Shown here piece by piece: positions 14,815 to 28,264 of a stretch of 64,000 nucleotides of DNA. The notes under the pieces are model-generated. The model was not told the origin of the DNA. It saw nothing but the letters and a program-made list of their open reading frames with translations, and ran no database searches. Positions within the stretch are counted from its first letter, which is position 1. Every line of letters starts with the position of its first letter. The stretch lies in contig JABVXV010000235.1 in NCBI GenBank assembly GCA_013365325.1, forward strand, positions 36,073 to 100,072, given 5' to 3'. This DNA is from Dipetalonema caudispina. Its lineage: Eukaryota; Nematoda; Chromadorea; Rhabditida; Onchocercidae. The translations under genes and the position numbers were made by a program.

Positions 14815-17800
14815 TTATAAAGTATCATTCGGATTTGTTGGCTTCTTGAATCTTTCTTTAGCAAGTATTGGCTCATTATCAGTGCCAATTATCTTTTCAT
14901 CAGTTTTTTGATTGAGCGTTGTGATTTTTTCAAAAGTCCAACCTTGCTGCTCGGCTAAATAATTTAAAATATTCAATTTAAATTGTTGCCTAAGTAATGA
15001 ATTTTTATCCTGCAGAAAACAATCTTATCAATTGATCTCCAAATTTGTTGAATTTTTTTTTTCAAATTCCTATATAGCTTTATTGAATTCGTTCAATTAT
15101 AGTGCTACTGGGTTACTGGCATACCGGAAGCAAATATTAGAAAAAATACGGCGGAAAATATTAGAAGAAATGCTGATGTTGAAAATATTTTCATCCATTC
15201 TTGAGGTGTTCCCTAAAAAAAAAAGGAAGAAAAATAAAACCAAGATTGGATTTCGTCTGGGAAAATTTATTTAAAAAATAAAAAAATAATTGCTTATTTA
15301 AAAAAGTTTATTTTAAATCTCACATCAGCTTAAGAATCTTTTTTTAAATGCTTAAGCTGATTTAATAACATACGCAAAAGTTATGGCAGCAGAGGAACAT
15401 GGAAAATTTCATTTTCCATGAGAAATCACTCGATAAATACGTCTTAGAAGAAGAATTCAAATCGTATACAACGATCCAATCAATAATGGTAAATAGAAAT
15501 GTAGAAATGATACATTTTTTTTCAGGAAAGCAATCACATTGGGTGATATGATGCTACCAAATTTTCCGGAAAACAACGCCAAAGATATCATCGTTCCAGT
15601 AAATGATGGAGCAATCGAAAGACAACTTGTTATAACACCGGGTACAATACATGCACCAGCTGCACCTAAATTTTCGAAACAATTTTTAAACTTATTTTGA
15701 TCAATCAGAAGACTACAACATAAAATATTTGGGAAAATACGATTAATATTTGGGTACTTAATAAAAATACCTTGAAAATATTCCATTAAATTTCCATAAG
15801 CAAATAAATGCAAAGAAGAAGGGAAATCCCAGAACATTTCTTGTGATAATTCAACAATGTTGAATCTTTGGCCTTCATAAACATTTGATAGTATTAAAAA
15901 ATTTTTTTGCTGAAAAATTGATACTTTTACCTTGAAGGATAAGTAATGCGACTGCAAGTGTTCGTTTATTGCAATCCACAAAAAATGCCAATATCAATAG
16001 CGATAAAGATTGCACTAAATTACCTGTAATTTCTACTTTACATGCTATCATCACTTCTGCGTAACATGCAAATTAGAAATAGCATTAATTTGATTAAAAA
16101 TTAATGATCATTCAAAAAAAAATGAGCCACATGTTTCGAATCACTTATCTACTACCTATCCTATCTCTAAAATCTTATCATTTTCTGTGATCTCTTTACA
16201 AAACGTAGATTTTTGCCATTACTCTCAATCATCACTTTTACTACAGTGTTGATTGAATATCAGATCGAAGCACATTCATATCTTTATCACTTTTAAATCT
16301 TCATATAAGACAAATTGTTTATGAAAAGATTGAAAAATCATAAAGTTCGAAAGATGACATTTGCCATCTCCAGAAATTATTTGTAATAAACAATTATTCA
16401 TTTAGCTTAAAAGAATCAATACTTGTTTACTTAATAAATAGCTCCTTTTGAAGCAATAATGAAAGTTACGTCAAGTAAAACACGTAAGTGAATGCGATAA
16501 ATGAGAAGAGATAAAACAGCACCCGTAACTTGAAATATCTTACAAGCTGTTGTTGGTTTCAACAATTTTCGTTTCTTTAATTGATCCGATATAATACCCA
16601 TAATATTCCTTATGATTAATTGTGCTAGGAATGGCATCGTAGCATACAAACCGTTCAAAAATTTACTTCAATATTTAAAATAATCTTTCAAAGTTTGTAA
16701 TTTTCTAAATATATCCTAAACTTTGAAATTAAAATATTAATTAATTATTGTAGCATATTAAAAACTTTTTGTCATTGTGAAAAAAAAAAGTGATAAAAGA
16801 ATGTAAAACTTCATACGTAAAATATTTTTTCATATTGAAATTTGTTTGACTAATAAATATTTGATTATTTCAGACGTTCTTTTTCATTATTTGTTTATTT
16901 TCTTCAACTTTTTAATTAATTCATTAACTTAATGATTTATCTATCAGCAAGTAGGCATTAATTATTGAGTTAAATAGAATGTGAAAATATATTATATTTT
17001 GATTACTTCGTACCAGTATTTTGTTTCCCAAATCTTATTTGCATAAGATACAGTTTAATTAAGCAATCCTACTGTAGCAGCAATTCATTTAAATATATCG
17101 TAATATTACTATTGATAATATTACAGTATGATGTCATCGAAATTTTACAATTATTATTATTTACTTAACCATTATATTACGCAATATAATTAAACTATAA
17201 TTGATAATTAAATGTAAAACCTTTTTGAGATTAATTAATAAAACATCTCTAAAATAAGTGGGTAAAAATGATTGCATAATAGTAGCATGAAAATTGATGC
17301 TAAACATTGCTATAACATTAGCAATAATTGGCATTGATCGAATAATCGATTTCCATGGTATTGAATCATTGCGCAACTATAAATAAGCAATTGATCTAAT
17401 TTATTCTTATTCTTATCTATAAATGAAGTCAAGAATTTTATGAATTATTAAGAAAGTAAAAAAATTCAAGTCGAATATGATGCAGTACTTTTTGCTCTGA
17501 ATTCTTTAAACATTTTTTCAGATATGCTTGTTCAACATTTGAAATCCATCTATTATCGTTTGGTGAACTGGATCCAAATGAAATCCATAATATCATCCAT
17601 AAAACTGATATTAGGCCTAGAAAAAGTAGTAAACTAATAATTTTTAAAGATGTACCGATTTATTGCTTGATTACAATGTATTTCAAACATATTTTAAAAT
17701 TAAATTTACCAGATTGAACAGAATTTCGATTGTTATTTTTCCAATAAATATCAATTTGTTGAATATATATTATTCAATTTATTTTGCATACTTAATTTAT

Positions 17801-19103
17801 TTACTTTTAACAAATTCAAAATTTTACGAAATTAATGCATTAATGATGGATAATGGATAAATTTTGATAGTTGTAACGAACCAAGAGAATAAAAAATCAG
17901 AGGCCATCCATCAAGAAACTTGGCTGAGCATAATTCAGCCCCAATCCAGTAAATAAGAGATAAAGCTATTTGATTTCCAGAAGTATAAAGTGCAGCTGCT
18001 GTACTTCGTTCTGTCGAAGGAAACCATCGTGCTGATATTGATGCCATCGTTGGTAGGATAAAAGCCTATCATAAAAAGATTAATGGATTCTAATCACTGT
18101 GATAAAGAATCAAGTGGATAGAAAAATTTCTTATCTCTTAACCGATCAATTTAATTTGTTTAGAGCATTGAAAGTAATAAGTAAGCTAATTAATAATGTT
18201 GAAAATAGGATAATTTTCTCGCATAATTATATCACTTTACCTATTCTCATCATTATAATATATTTTGAAATTTGAATGGATCTTACAGTAAGTTCATATG
18301 AAAAAAGAAAAAAAATTTCTTGCACTTCAACCTCTTCCTAATTTTCATTACCAATAACATTTTCATGTATATTCTAAATTATCCATTAATTATGAACTTA
18401 CTTCACCCAATCCTATCACTAATCGAGCCATAAATGTCGAATAAAAGTTCCAATTTGCCAAGATTGGTATTAGAAATGTAAAAAATGCCATTTCGTTGAT
18501 TGCAATGAGAAGAATAAATTTTGGATTGAAATAATCTGCTAGTATACCTGCTGGTAAAGCACTTAATAGGCCACCATAATGATTAGCCGAAAATAAAATT
18601 GATTGTTGTTTTAGAGTCCATAATATTGTTCCCTATATTATTGAAAGAATAAATTGCAAAGAAAAAAAAAAAAAAGTTAAGTTATAAGTAATAGCATAAT
18701 TTTCATAAAAAAATTTAAAATCAATCAATAATCGATGCTTAAACATTGCAAAACTACATAACCTTTTATATTACTCTTATTTTATTTTAACTTCTTAATT
18801 ATATGAATGAACAATTTATATTCTTTATAAACATACCTCATAGCCCTCATTAATTAATAATTCAGCGGTATTTACATCACTGCAAGTTAAACGATCTTTG
18901 TTAGGTTTTTCCGATTGATTAACATTTTGAAGAAATGCAGTTGAATTAACCATGCAAACAATAGCTATACCAAGATTGATACGCATTGAACTTGAGCAAA
19001 ATGAGGAGAACATAAGAAGTAAAGCGATCAATAATCGATACGAATATATCGACCATAACGGAATGGATCGTTCTCTTGATTCGTCTAACAATTTATCAAT
19101 CAT
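14815..19103 (-). CDS. SLC17-family anion transporter (MFS)
   Basis: Ten exons: 18837-19103, 18402-18632, 17882-18065, 17489-17616, 17221-17376, 16484-16665, 15931-16023, 15514-15665, 15117-15212, 14815-15009; about 560 aa. The first helix carries the family pattern SSMRINLGIAIVCMVN. Later blocks also match SLC17: GLLSALPAGILADYF, ARLVIGLGE, ISARWFPSTERS, IPWKSIIRSMPI, GLYATMPFL, IAPSFTGTM and GTPQEWMKIF. Family members move organic anions, glutamate or phosphate across plasma, lysosomal or vesicle membranes; the substrate here cannot be read. A hydrophilic C-terminal tail of about 64 aa ends the protein. One junction is unresolved: exon 5 ends at a codon boundary, but the only visible acceptor for exon 6 needs one base to complete a codon, so a tiny exon or an assembly indel may be missed between 16665 and 17221. 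The exon 6/7 donor (GTGTTT) is also weak. Confidence 0.85.
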
Positions 19104-20868
19104 GATTTCAGTTCACAATTAATCCCGAAAATTTTTGTTGCATAAAGAATAACGAAATGAAATATTTTCGCGGTAAAATCGTTCCAATATTTTGCATCAA
19201 TTCTCTTAACTGTAACATATACATATATACTTTGAAATTTTTAATTTTTGATTAATTCTCCATCTGAAATTGAAAAAAAAAAGCATACAGTATGTTAATT
19301 TATTTGCTAAACTTTTTAAATCAGAATATCTCTCCTAACATAAATTTCTTGAAAACAATTTCTTTATGACACAAAATGATTATCACTTTCTTATCAGAAT
19401 TAGGGGTTTAAGTATTTAGCAAATTTTTGATCTAATGAATAATATACTTGATAGAATCAATCAATTAAATTGGTATCTTAGCGATTTCTGATAACAATAT
19501 TTGATTCAATTAATCATTAAACTCTACGCAATCAAAAACAACTATTTCGATTCTGCATATAATAAAACTTCCTTCTTTCCCTTCCTCTATTCTCTAACTT
19601 ATTGGAAATTAATTTGAAATGATTTAACATAACAATTATCAATCCTTTCCGTTTTTTCTTTGCTAAGCATATCAACTCAGATATTAATGAAAACCCTACA
19701 CTTTTTAATTTCACATAACATATGAAATGAAGTATAAAATTCCTAACCAAACAAAACCAAACGCTCTGACAAAAAATTTATAATAAAATTATTCTATCAA
19801 TTTTCAACAATGTTCATGCAAATTAATCATTTTAAATTAATCACCTTTCCAAAATAACAAAAATTCCTATATCGCATATTTTAATGTTTACTCTGCATTC
19901 AATACAATTAATCTGAATTATCATTTAATTTTATATTTTAATGCAAATTTTAAGGTAAGCTGTATTTGACAATAAATTGTATGTGCGTAACTCTCTGCCT
20001 ACAAGTTTTGACACAAAATGCAAATTTTCAAATTTTATTGATGACAACAAATTCATTGATGATAAATTAACTTTGACATCTATAATCCTCTTAATGAAGC
20101 AGTTTCAATTAAAGAAATGAAATGGTTGAAATTTCCGTTTCAATGCAAATTTCCTATTTTTTAAAATCTTATGCAAAATTTAGATATTCCGTTATATATA
20201 CATGCTCATTATTAAATACTACGCCCAAAAAAGACATTTAATATTTTAACTATAAAAAAAGAAGTTAGACATTTATGTGGTTATTTTGTTTAGCTGATAC
20301 TGTCATAGGAAGGTCACTTCATATTCCTCTTGTTGCCATTAATTAAAATTCATTAGCAGTGTCCTTGTTTGTTTCATTAGAATTTAAAATTGATCACAGT
20401 TATTTTACCATGATAGTTTTGTACGAAAATTTAACTAATTGATTATAGTTTTCATTCAGTTTTCTTAAAATCGTTAAAGTATTTGAAATATTCATCTGAA
20501 GTAATTAATTTTATAAAATCAAAAAAGTACTCAAACTTAAATATTCATCGAAGGATAAAGTTAAGAAGAAAAAAATTATCAGTTAATTTATTGAAGAAGA
20601 AAAGAGTGTGATGACGATGAGTGTGAAAGAAACCGGAAAGCCTGAATCGGTTATTGTACCTAATGCATTCAATGATACATCCAATTATGTTTGTTTTTCC
20701 TTTTTCCTGAAAACCAAAAAATGTTGACAATTTTCAAAAAATTTTAATTATAAAATATTTCATGAGAATTTGTAATATAGTTGATCGAATCTTCCCAAAA
20801 CTAATTAACATCATTCATTATGCAATTCTAATTTTACTAACTTTTATCATTTTCTGTTCTACAACACA

Positions 20869-20919
<51 letters not shown>

Positions 20920-21135
20920 ACACTCAGATTTGAAATTATATTTACCGTATATAAGTTAAACTAACGATTAACTTCTTTGCAAATTTCGAAAACAAAAATT
21001 AATTTAAATTTTAAACGTTATGTTATCAAATTTAATGATTTAAAATGTTGAAACTTTGATAATATTTTATGGTTGCATATTTAAGAGAATAAAAATTTGT
21101 TCAAGAAATAAACCATTGATAATCATAACTTTTAG
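19104..21135. other. Intergenic region with (CA)n repeat
   Basis: Divergent interval between the transporter (minus) and the duplicated-block gene (plus). It contains the CA microsatellite at about 20866. The plus-strand frame starting at 20762 (MRICNIVDR.., hydrophobic core, then His-Thr repeat) could hold a 5' exon of the downstream gene, but no donor supports it. Confidence 0.45.
20863..20926. repeat. (CA)n dinucleotide microsatellite
   Basis: About 30 CA units with isolated CATA interruptions. Confidence 0.95.
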
Positions 21136-24100
21136 TATGGTGCTTCGAAAGATAAAATTGAACGAATTTTAAAGATTCTAAAAAATGAGCATATTGTTAG
21201 TATTGGTCGAAGCACTGATAGCATTAACGATTTGTCGTAAGATTTTACATTTGATTTATCGTTGAAATTTTAAAATAAACAAGTTTTAATTGCTACCCAA
21301 TACTGATTTTACTTCTTTAATTTTATATTTGAGCTGTTCAACATTTTAAATTCGAATTTAAATAAAGGGCAAATAAATCTTGCAGAGTAAAAAGTACTGA
21401 TCCATCTTTTTCCGACACTAAGTCAATAAGAAGTCCGGATGTTATGTCACCCCTACAAAGTTTGTCTTTCCTATGATATTAATCTTATACTAACATGCTC
21501 AATTTTCTTTTTAAATTTAAAGTTCAATAATTAAGCCAGGAGTAATTTAAATTGAAGATCTATTCAAATCGAAAATTAATTGGAATTCATAAACTTTTGA
21601 CTTGCACAATTGATTTCTTTAGTAATTTAACCGAAAGCTATTTAAATTAACAATTAATAAGTGTGAATTCAGGTATGATATAGTTTAAAATTCCTCATAT
21701 TTTTACTATATTCGTTGTAGTTGTTGAAGACAATTATCTCGGGGAATTGAGAACCAAGGAAGTATGGACAGATAATGAAGTGAAATGGTTCAGGCATGGC
21801 ATTCTTACAAGTATGAAAATGGATTCTACACCGTTGTGCAATATTAAAGGTATTATGGAATAATTAAATGTCACCGTCAATCAATTCACAACTTTTTGAC
21901 ATATGAAATGAAATTTTGGATCATTTTCAACAAGCAGTCTGTACTGTTAAGTAACCACACTCTGTTCTCAAATTTACCTATTTACTAGGGATTTATTCAG
22001 TGAATAACCCGATGCTTTCTTTTCTTTAAATCCCATAAAAGAATAATATCTCTATAGGCCTTATAAAGTTTGTGAAATTTATCCAATCCAAACTTTTCGT
22101 TAATTTCATCGCTCAAGCTAAGTTATCATAAATTTTTATGATTTTCAACTGGATAATTTACATGGAACCAATTATCGGATAATGCACTGAGTATTCTCGA
22201 AATTTGAATTAAATTTATAGGTCCTATTCATGTTGAACTGAAACGAAACATTTCAAGAGATAAGGAAAATGATTTTGTGATTAATGAGAAGATTGAAATT
22301 ATTGGTGATGGACATTACAATAAACAGCGTATTTTTGCAACAATTGAGCCTCTTATGATAAGACATGCTGATGGGGTACGATTACTTCAAGACAACAGAA
22401 TTCATTCAAATGTCAGATCCTAACAAATTATGGACTTTCTACTCAAAATCAACTTCATATTGTTACATACAGCAACCATTTATAGATCATCGCACATATA
22501 TCTCCAATTTTTTCCTTCTTTTTTTTTTGGATTTCCTGAATTTCTAAAAATGATACAATTAAAATCGTCAAGTTTCTTGTCTAACAAATAATTTTACTTG
22601 CAGCGGGATGACGATGCTTTAGCTGAAACACGTCAAATCGTTACGATTTGCGAAAATGTAATTATTATCGAAAGTCAATCAACATTTGCATTATATCGTC
22701 GAAAATCGGAAATGCTTCACTTCGAAGTAGTTGTACCTGAAAAGACTACGGAGATGTTGGAAAATGATAGCGAATTTGAAGGTGTCTATTTAGTACATTT
22801 CATTTGCGACTAGGTTCTTTTTAAAACTCAGAGATTAGATTAAGTTTAGTTTTAGAGAGAGAAAAATTAAACAAAAATTGACAGAGAGGATTATCTGATA
22901 AGTTAAAGATTTGTAAAATTTTTTGATTTCTTACTTTCGAATTGAAATCTAAGTAAAATTTTTAATAAAAAACTACCAAAAATTTTATGAGACTTATCCG
23001 AACATCAAAAAAAAAAACGTTCAAAGAATTCTAAAATTGTGCAAATTACTTTTGGTTACAGAAATGATGCAAAAAATCGTAGAATTGAAGAGTGATTCAA
23101 GCAATACTCAAAAAGCAATTTACAATCTAATTGGACCTATTAGTGTCCGCTGCGATCAAAAAGTTCACACTCGTCCTAATTCGAAATCATTATATGTTTA
23201 TGAAACTATCACACTTCGAACAAATGAAAACAAAAATGATTCAAAAGAATCATTTTCAAAAGAAGTATTGATTAAATTCTAAATCGAATCAAAATAATTC
23301 ATTCGTCTTTATTTAACCTTTATAATAATTCGGCGACCTTTGATCATAAGTCTCTTCAGTTGATGGTTCTTATGAAATCATATCCTCAGTTTATATTCAT
23401 CTCGTGAAATCAAACTAATTTATCCCTTTCAATTATTACTTAAACAGTAAGGTCACGGAAAACTGATATCACACATTATTCAACTTAGTCATTTAAAGAT
23501 AATCAAATAAATTTTAACAATTACTATTTCATAATTACTGATTATTCTGTACTAATATTCTAGGAATTATATTCCTCAAACCAAAATACTTGCACAAAAA
23601 AATTTGAATCATCACTTTGTCGATGCCTTCAACGAATATTTATTGGCAAAGATATCATGCAGATCGTGCGTGGAATACGTATCAAAAGCGAAAATGAATT
23701 AATCGAAGTGAGATTTATATATTATTGTTCCGTTAAATTGGTTGAATTTGGAAAAAATTACTATCCAAACATGATCTTTTACATCTTGTAACACTAAAAT
23801 ATTTGCCTTTTGAGCTAATCTAATCTAATTGGAAATTAAATACTTTGAATGTAGCATTTCCAAACATTACGTATTGTTTTAGTGTAACAGGTTGATATTA
23901 TATTTGATTTAATTTAATACTAAACTTCAGTTCCTTTTAAGCCTGAAAAATTTGCTATGAAAGAATTTTACCGGTTTATATCTATGCAAAATCTTGAGAA
24001 AAGTTCGAAAAGGTTTCATTTTCTTACACTCTATGTTGTTTTATCAATATTATCTTGTGATACTATCAGTTAAACTGTTCAGTATCAGTCGAAAGAACAA

Positions 24101-27100
24101 TGAAGGTCGTTTAGCTGATAATTTTAATCTGGAAAATATCAAGAATTAATCAGTCTGTTCCATCTTGAAGAATTTATGCCCAGAATATATTCGTTAACAG
24201 TTGAAATGATTACTGCTAACTAAAATCAAAGCTTATTTGATATAGAATTTGATATATAAGTAAATTAGTTAGCATTAATGAAAAGTCAAATTACAAAAAG
24301 TCCCAAATTCCTATATAAATTATGCTAATTTAAAATTTGAAATTAGCTAAATTATTAAAAAATGCTATCAGTGATATTTATTTGAGAGAATCAAAAGATT
24401 GCATGCACGAATCATTATCAGATTCTCAAACACAGAGCAGTTTCTCCAGCAAACAGAAACAGGTAAGTATAATATGATGTGGATATTAGCTATACCTTTT
24501 TAATTTTTCGACATTTTCCTGAAACTACGAGTTGAATTCTATCTTTAGCACTAAAAATTCTTGCCAAATATTACATATTTGCATATTATTCTGTCGTAAA
24601 TTACACGGATTAGATACTATGCAATATGCGCATTCTGTTTATTGATCAGATTCTAACACGTTTAAAAAGGTCAAGGTATGCATTAGGTATTCATGCAAGA
24701 ATTTCGCTTCATACCTGTTCTATTAAATATTACACTTTTTATTTACTTCCAATCTATTTTTATTTGCAGAGATAGTTCATAAATTTATTCAAACAATTTA
24801 CAGTGAGTAATTATCTCATTAAAATTGATTTTAGATATCTATTGCAAATGATAAGAAGAATGAAAAAATACCCGAATGCAATATTACTGGTTGATCATTC
24901 ATGACCTATTAATTATCTTAATCAATTTTAAAATCTCTCTGACAAAATTCTCAATTTTAATTAATTAGTTTTCACTTAATGCTAATTGTAATTAAATCAA
25001 TTTTTATACTGTTGCTTTTATTTATTTCCACTTCGACTGAAATACTATATTGGACGATATGATAAATAATTAATGAAAGTTTAATTTTTTACTATCATTC
25101 GAACTTGAAATAGGACCACTCTTGGTGGATACTACAGAACAATATTTGCGTACAAGAGGTGATATGTTAACAACACAAGAAACTATTAAAATTTATGGTC
25201 AAAATGGAATTAACGAGCAGAGAATTCTGGCTACACTAATTCCAGTTTCGAAACAATCTCGAGGACAAGTGCGCTTTTCTTTCAATTTTCTAAAAAGAAG
25301 GAAATAAACAGAAATTGTAATTCAGTGTAGTAAGTGTTGTTGTTGTCGCACATTCAAGCAGTTCTGTGTCATTCAAGGAGGATTAAAATTATTAAATATC
25401 TAAGTTTAAATATTTTAATTAGTATTGAAAGCATTAATATAAACCTTTCATGGAGTTTTATCAATAATAAATATAGTATATAGGAATTGAAATTATTACT
25501 GCAAAAAGAATCATTTATGAATTTATTTTAAATTTTAATTCATTTTGAAATTAACTTATTTGTGGCATGTAAACGATTAATTCGACAAAAGCATAGTCTC
25601 ATTTTTACTTTAAAATTTACTCACATTTATTGCTTCTCATAAATATAACATTTTAATTAGCATTTCAATTTTTTTTTATTAAGAATTTATTTTCCTCCTG
25701 AAATTTTTTTCTTTTCCAGAAAGATTTGGACCTCTTGCCAAAGACAACATCAGTTGCTGATATCGGTGATGGATTTGTTCAAATTCGTATCTGTCGTCTT
25801 TTCAAGACACCTGATTCAATTTTGTTAAGTGAAAAGAAGATGATAAATTATGATGATCTTGATAATGCTACACTTTTTAAAGGCAGAAGTAAATCCTTAC
25901 TCATTTTCAATATCTTCTCAATTTTTCATCCATTTAATCGTTTGAAAATTATTTGCTTACTTTTTTTTCCCTAATTAAGCTTGCATGAAATTTTGCCATT
26001 CAGTAAAATCCAAGTTATATTTTCAGATTTCTTTAAAAGTATTTATTATAGTAAGTGATAAAGATGAACAAATGTTATTGGAACCAATAACGAGGATAAC
26101 AAAGAAAAGTGCCCAAAAGTATTCCCTGTTGGGTCCAATTAATATTAAATTGAAACAACGAATCCGATATCGTACTTCAGAAGCATATTCATTACGTGAA
26201 GAAGTTGAATTGAGATGTGCGAATACAAAAAGCAGAGCTAATAAGGTTTCAAATTCTTTGCTAATTTAAAAAAAAAAAAAAAGAAAAGTAAACTATGGCA
26301 AGCAAAGTAATAATTAATTAACGTATAAGTAGAAATGTATATGAATACATTTATTTTTAATGTTTTAAGTTAGTAATTTTAAAAACTAACAAAATTTCCT
26401 TTGGTTAAAAAATTTATAACATATTTATTATGATCGATTTGTTTAATAAAATAGCTTTTTGATACGTTTAAATTCTTTCCTGAAACCAATATTAGTGACA
26501 TTAATCAGGTTAATAAATTTTCACTTGAAGGAAGAAAGTTATCTGTTATGAATTGTTTGAATTCAATCGTTAAGCAATTTTGCTGTCGAAAATTTTCATC
26601 ACAACTCAGAGGCTAAGTGGTATAACTTATCTTTTTATTACACTGTAGAAATTAAAAATGAATTCTCGTCAAGTATCGAAGTCATCAATGCAATCAATTC
26701 CGCTACAAGTTATAGAGAAAATATTTGTAGGACGAAATATCGTTCGTATCGTACATGATATTCAAGTCACTTCTTCGACGTTTCTCGTACGTTTTAAACT
26801 TTTTTCATTGTCTAAATGTATGAAATTTGAAGGGAAAAAAGCTATTATTTTATCACTGATTTTATTGATTTTTGATAAAATTTGAAGGATTCATTGGGAA
26901 AAATTGTAGGAAAAAAGCTTTNNNNNNNNNNNNNNNNNNNNNNNNNNNNNNNNNNNNNNNNNNNNNNNNNNNNNNNNNNNNNNNNNNNNNNNNNNNNNNN
27001 NNNNNNNNNNNNNNNNNNNNNTTTTTCATTGTCTAAATGTATGAAATTTGAAGGGAAAAAAGCTATTATTTTATCACTGATTTTATTGATTTTTGATAAA

Positions 27101-27232
27101 ATTTGAAGGATTCATTGGGAAAAATTGTAGGAAAAAAGCTTTGAAATGATCGAATATCGTAGACATCAACTTAAAAGCAATAACGATGAGCGAAAACAAA
27201 ATGAAATTAATCAGTATGATTTCTATCAATGA
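21136..27232 (+). CDS. Unrecognised protein with an internally duplicated four-exon block (5' incomplete)
   Basis: Fourteen in-frame exons: 21136-21236, 21386-21459, 21721-21849, 22221-22375, 22604-22781, 23062-23264, 23564-23707, 24387-24462, 24770-24802, 25114-25268, 25720-25888, 26052-26245, 26649-26786, 27131-27232; about 616 aa from the first exon found. No start codon was found, so earlier exons are missing. Exons 4-7 and 10-13 are homologous in order and splice phase (1-0, 0-1, 1-0, 0-0). Shared words are KQRIFAT / [14 protein letters not shown] / LLGPINI and [11 protein letters not shown] / [12 protein letters not shown] motif G-P-[IL]-x-[VI] followed by Arg and then E-x-[IV]-x-[IL] occurs about four times, suggesting short repeated beta-rich units. 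No signal peptide, membrane helix or catalytic motif was seen. Exons 8 and 9 rest on splice sites alone and are the weakest. I do not recognise the family and assign no function. Confidence 0.6.
26801..27142. repeat. 121-bp direct repeat flanking the assembly gap
   Basis: The 121 bases at 26801-26921 recur without visible change at 27022-27142, on either side of the run of N. This is the pattern left when two overlapping contig ends are scaffolded without being merged, so one copy is probably artificial. It covers the last intron and the first 11-12 bases of the terminal exon of the surrounding gene. Confidence 0.9.
26922..27021. other. Assembly gap (100 N)
   Basis: Exactly 100 unknown bases, a conventional placeholder size, so the real distance is unknown. 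Confidence 0.99.
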
Positions 27233-28264
27233 TTTCTAGGAGACATAAGAAATGCTCGAGAAAATTTAAGAGAGTAAAGGATTAGAGGTCACACTAAATA
27301 GACTAAGGATGTTGAGAGAATAGTAGGATTTGTTAGTTTGCTTTTATATTTTCAAAACTCTATCAAATGACGATTATTTGGGATCAGTTCAGCCTTCTAA
27401 GATTATGAATAGCAATTTGAATAAACAAGTGGAAGTGAATTGCATCATGGCGTAAATTTATTTAAGCATCAATCTTCGTCGATGATCCAAATAGTAAGTA
27501 AAGTTTGAAATTGTCAAATGGATTCTCCTTCTGTTAAATCTTAGTAATTCTTTTTTTTTTTTCCAAGTTGAAGATGAATTTAACAATCGATGTATACACT
27601 TTTGAACTAATTAATTCTGCTCAACAACAGAAAATTCCTGATGTGATACGACAAATCAGCGATCTGCATCTTTTCAAATTGTTCCATCCAATATATATTG
27701 CATCATTTAATAAAATTTAATACATTCCTAAACAAAGTAGTTTTGATAAAGTAAAAAAATTGAAAAAAGTTGAAGATTGAAATTATGAGTATAATTATTT
27801 ACTTCTTCAATCTTTTAAAAATAATTCATTTTATAAAAATGAGAAGCTTTTCCCATTAATCAACTTAAAAAATTTGTAACTTAACTGATTCTTTTAAAAA
27901 TAATTCATTTTCCTTTTTTGTCATCTCATTCAAGTAATCAGTGATTGCTTATTTCAGTAATTTGCATAAATTTGATAGTAATTGATAAATGATCAGAATG
28001 TTTACTGATAAGAATTATTCACCCATTAATAGCTAACAAGTAGGCTAAATTAATGATTGTAATCAGATAATATTGTGAGCTATCTCCAAGAAATTAATAC
28101 TTTGTTTGTGCATAATATTTCCATGTATCGATTCAAAAAATCGAATAAATATCCATGAAATTTTCTGAATTGCTAAGAAGAATTAATTTATTTGCATATT
28201 ATCAATAAATTAATCGACATCTGCAATTAGCCTTAAAATAAAATTGATAATTTGACATGATAGC
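27233..28264. other. Convergent intergenic region
   Basis: Lies between the 3' ends of the duplicated-block gene (plus) and the LRR-like gene (minus). It should hold both 3' UTRs. Nothing else could be supported. Confidence 0.5.

Noticed and set aside
15457..15981. 174-aa minus-strand open frame as one exon
   Set aside because: It joins transporter exons 7 and 8 through an intron that happens to lack stops; clean GT-AG sites at 15931 and 15665 remove it.
20762..20959. Plus-strand frame with hydrophobic segment then His-Thr repeat as first exon of the 21-27 kb gene
   Set aside because: The repeat is the CA microsatellite and there is no donor site that would join 21136 in frame.
24387..24802. 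Splitting the 21-27 kb gene into two tandem paralogous genes
   Set aside because: Considered because the halves are homologous. Exons 8 and 9 link them with matching phases and no start codon or promoter is evident before 25114, so one gene is preferred, with modest confidence.
26882..27106. Open frame spanning the N gap
   Set aside because: It exists only because N is translated as X; both sides are copies of intron sequence.
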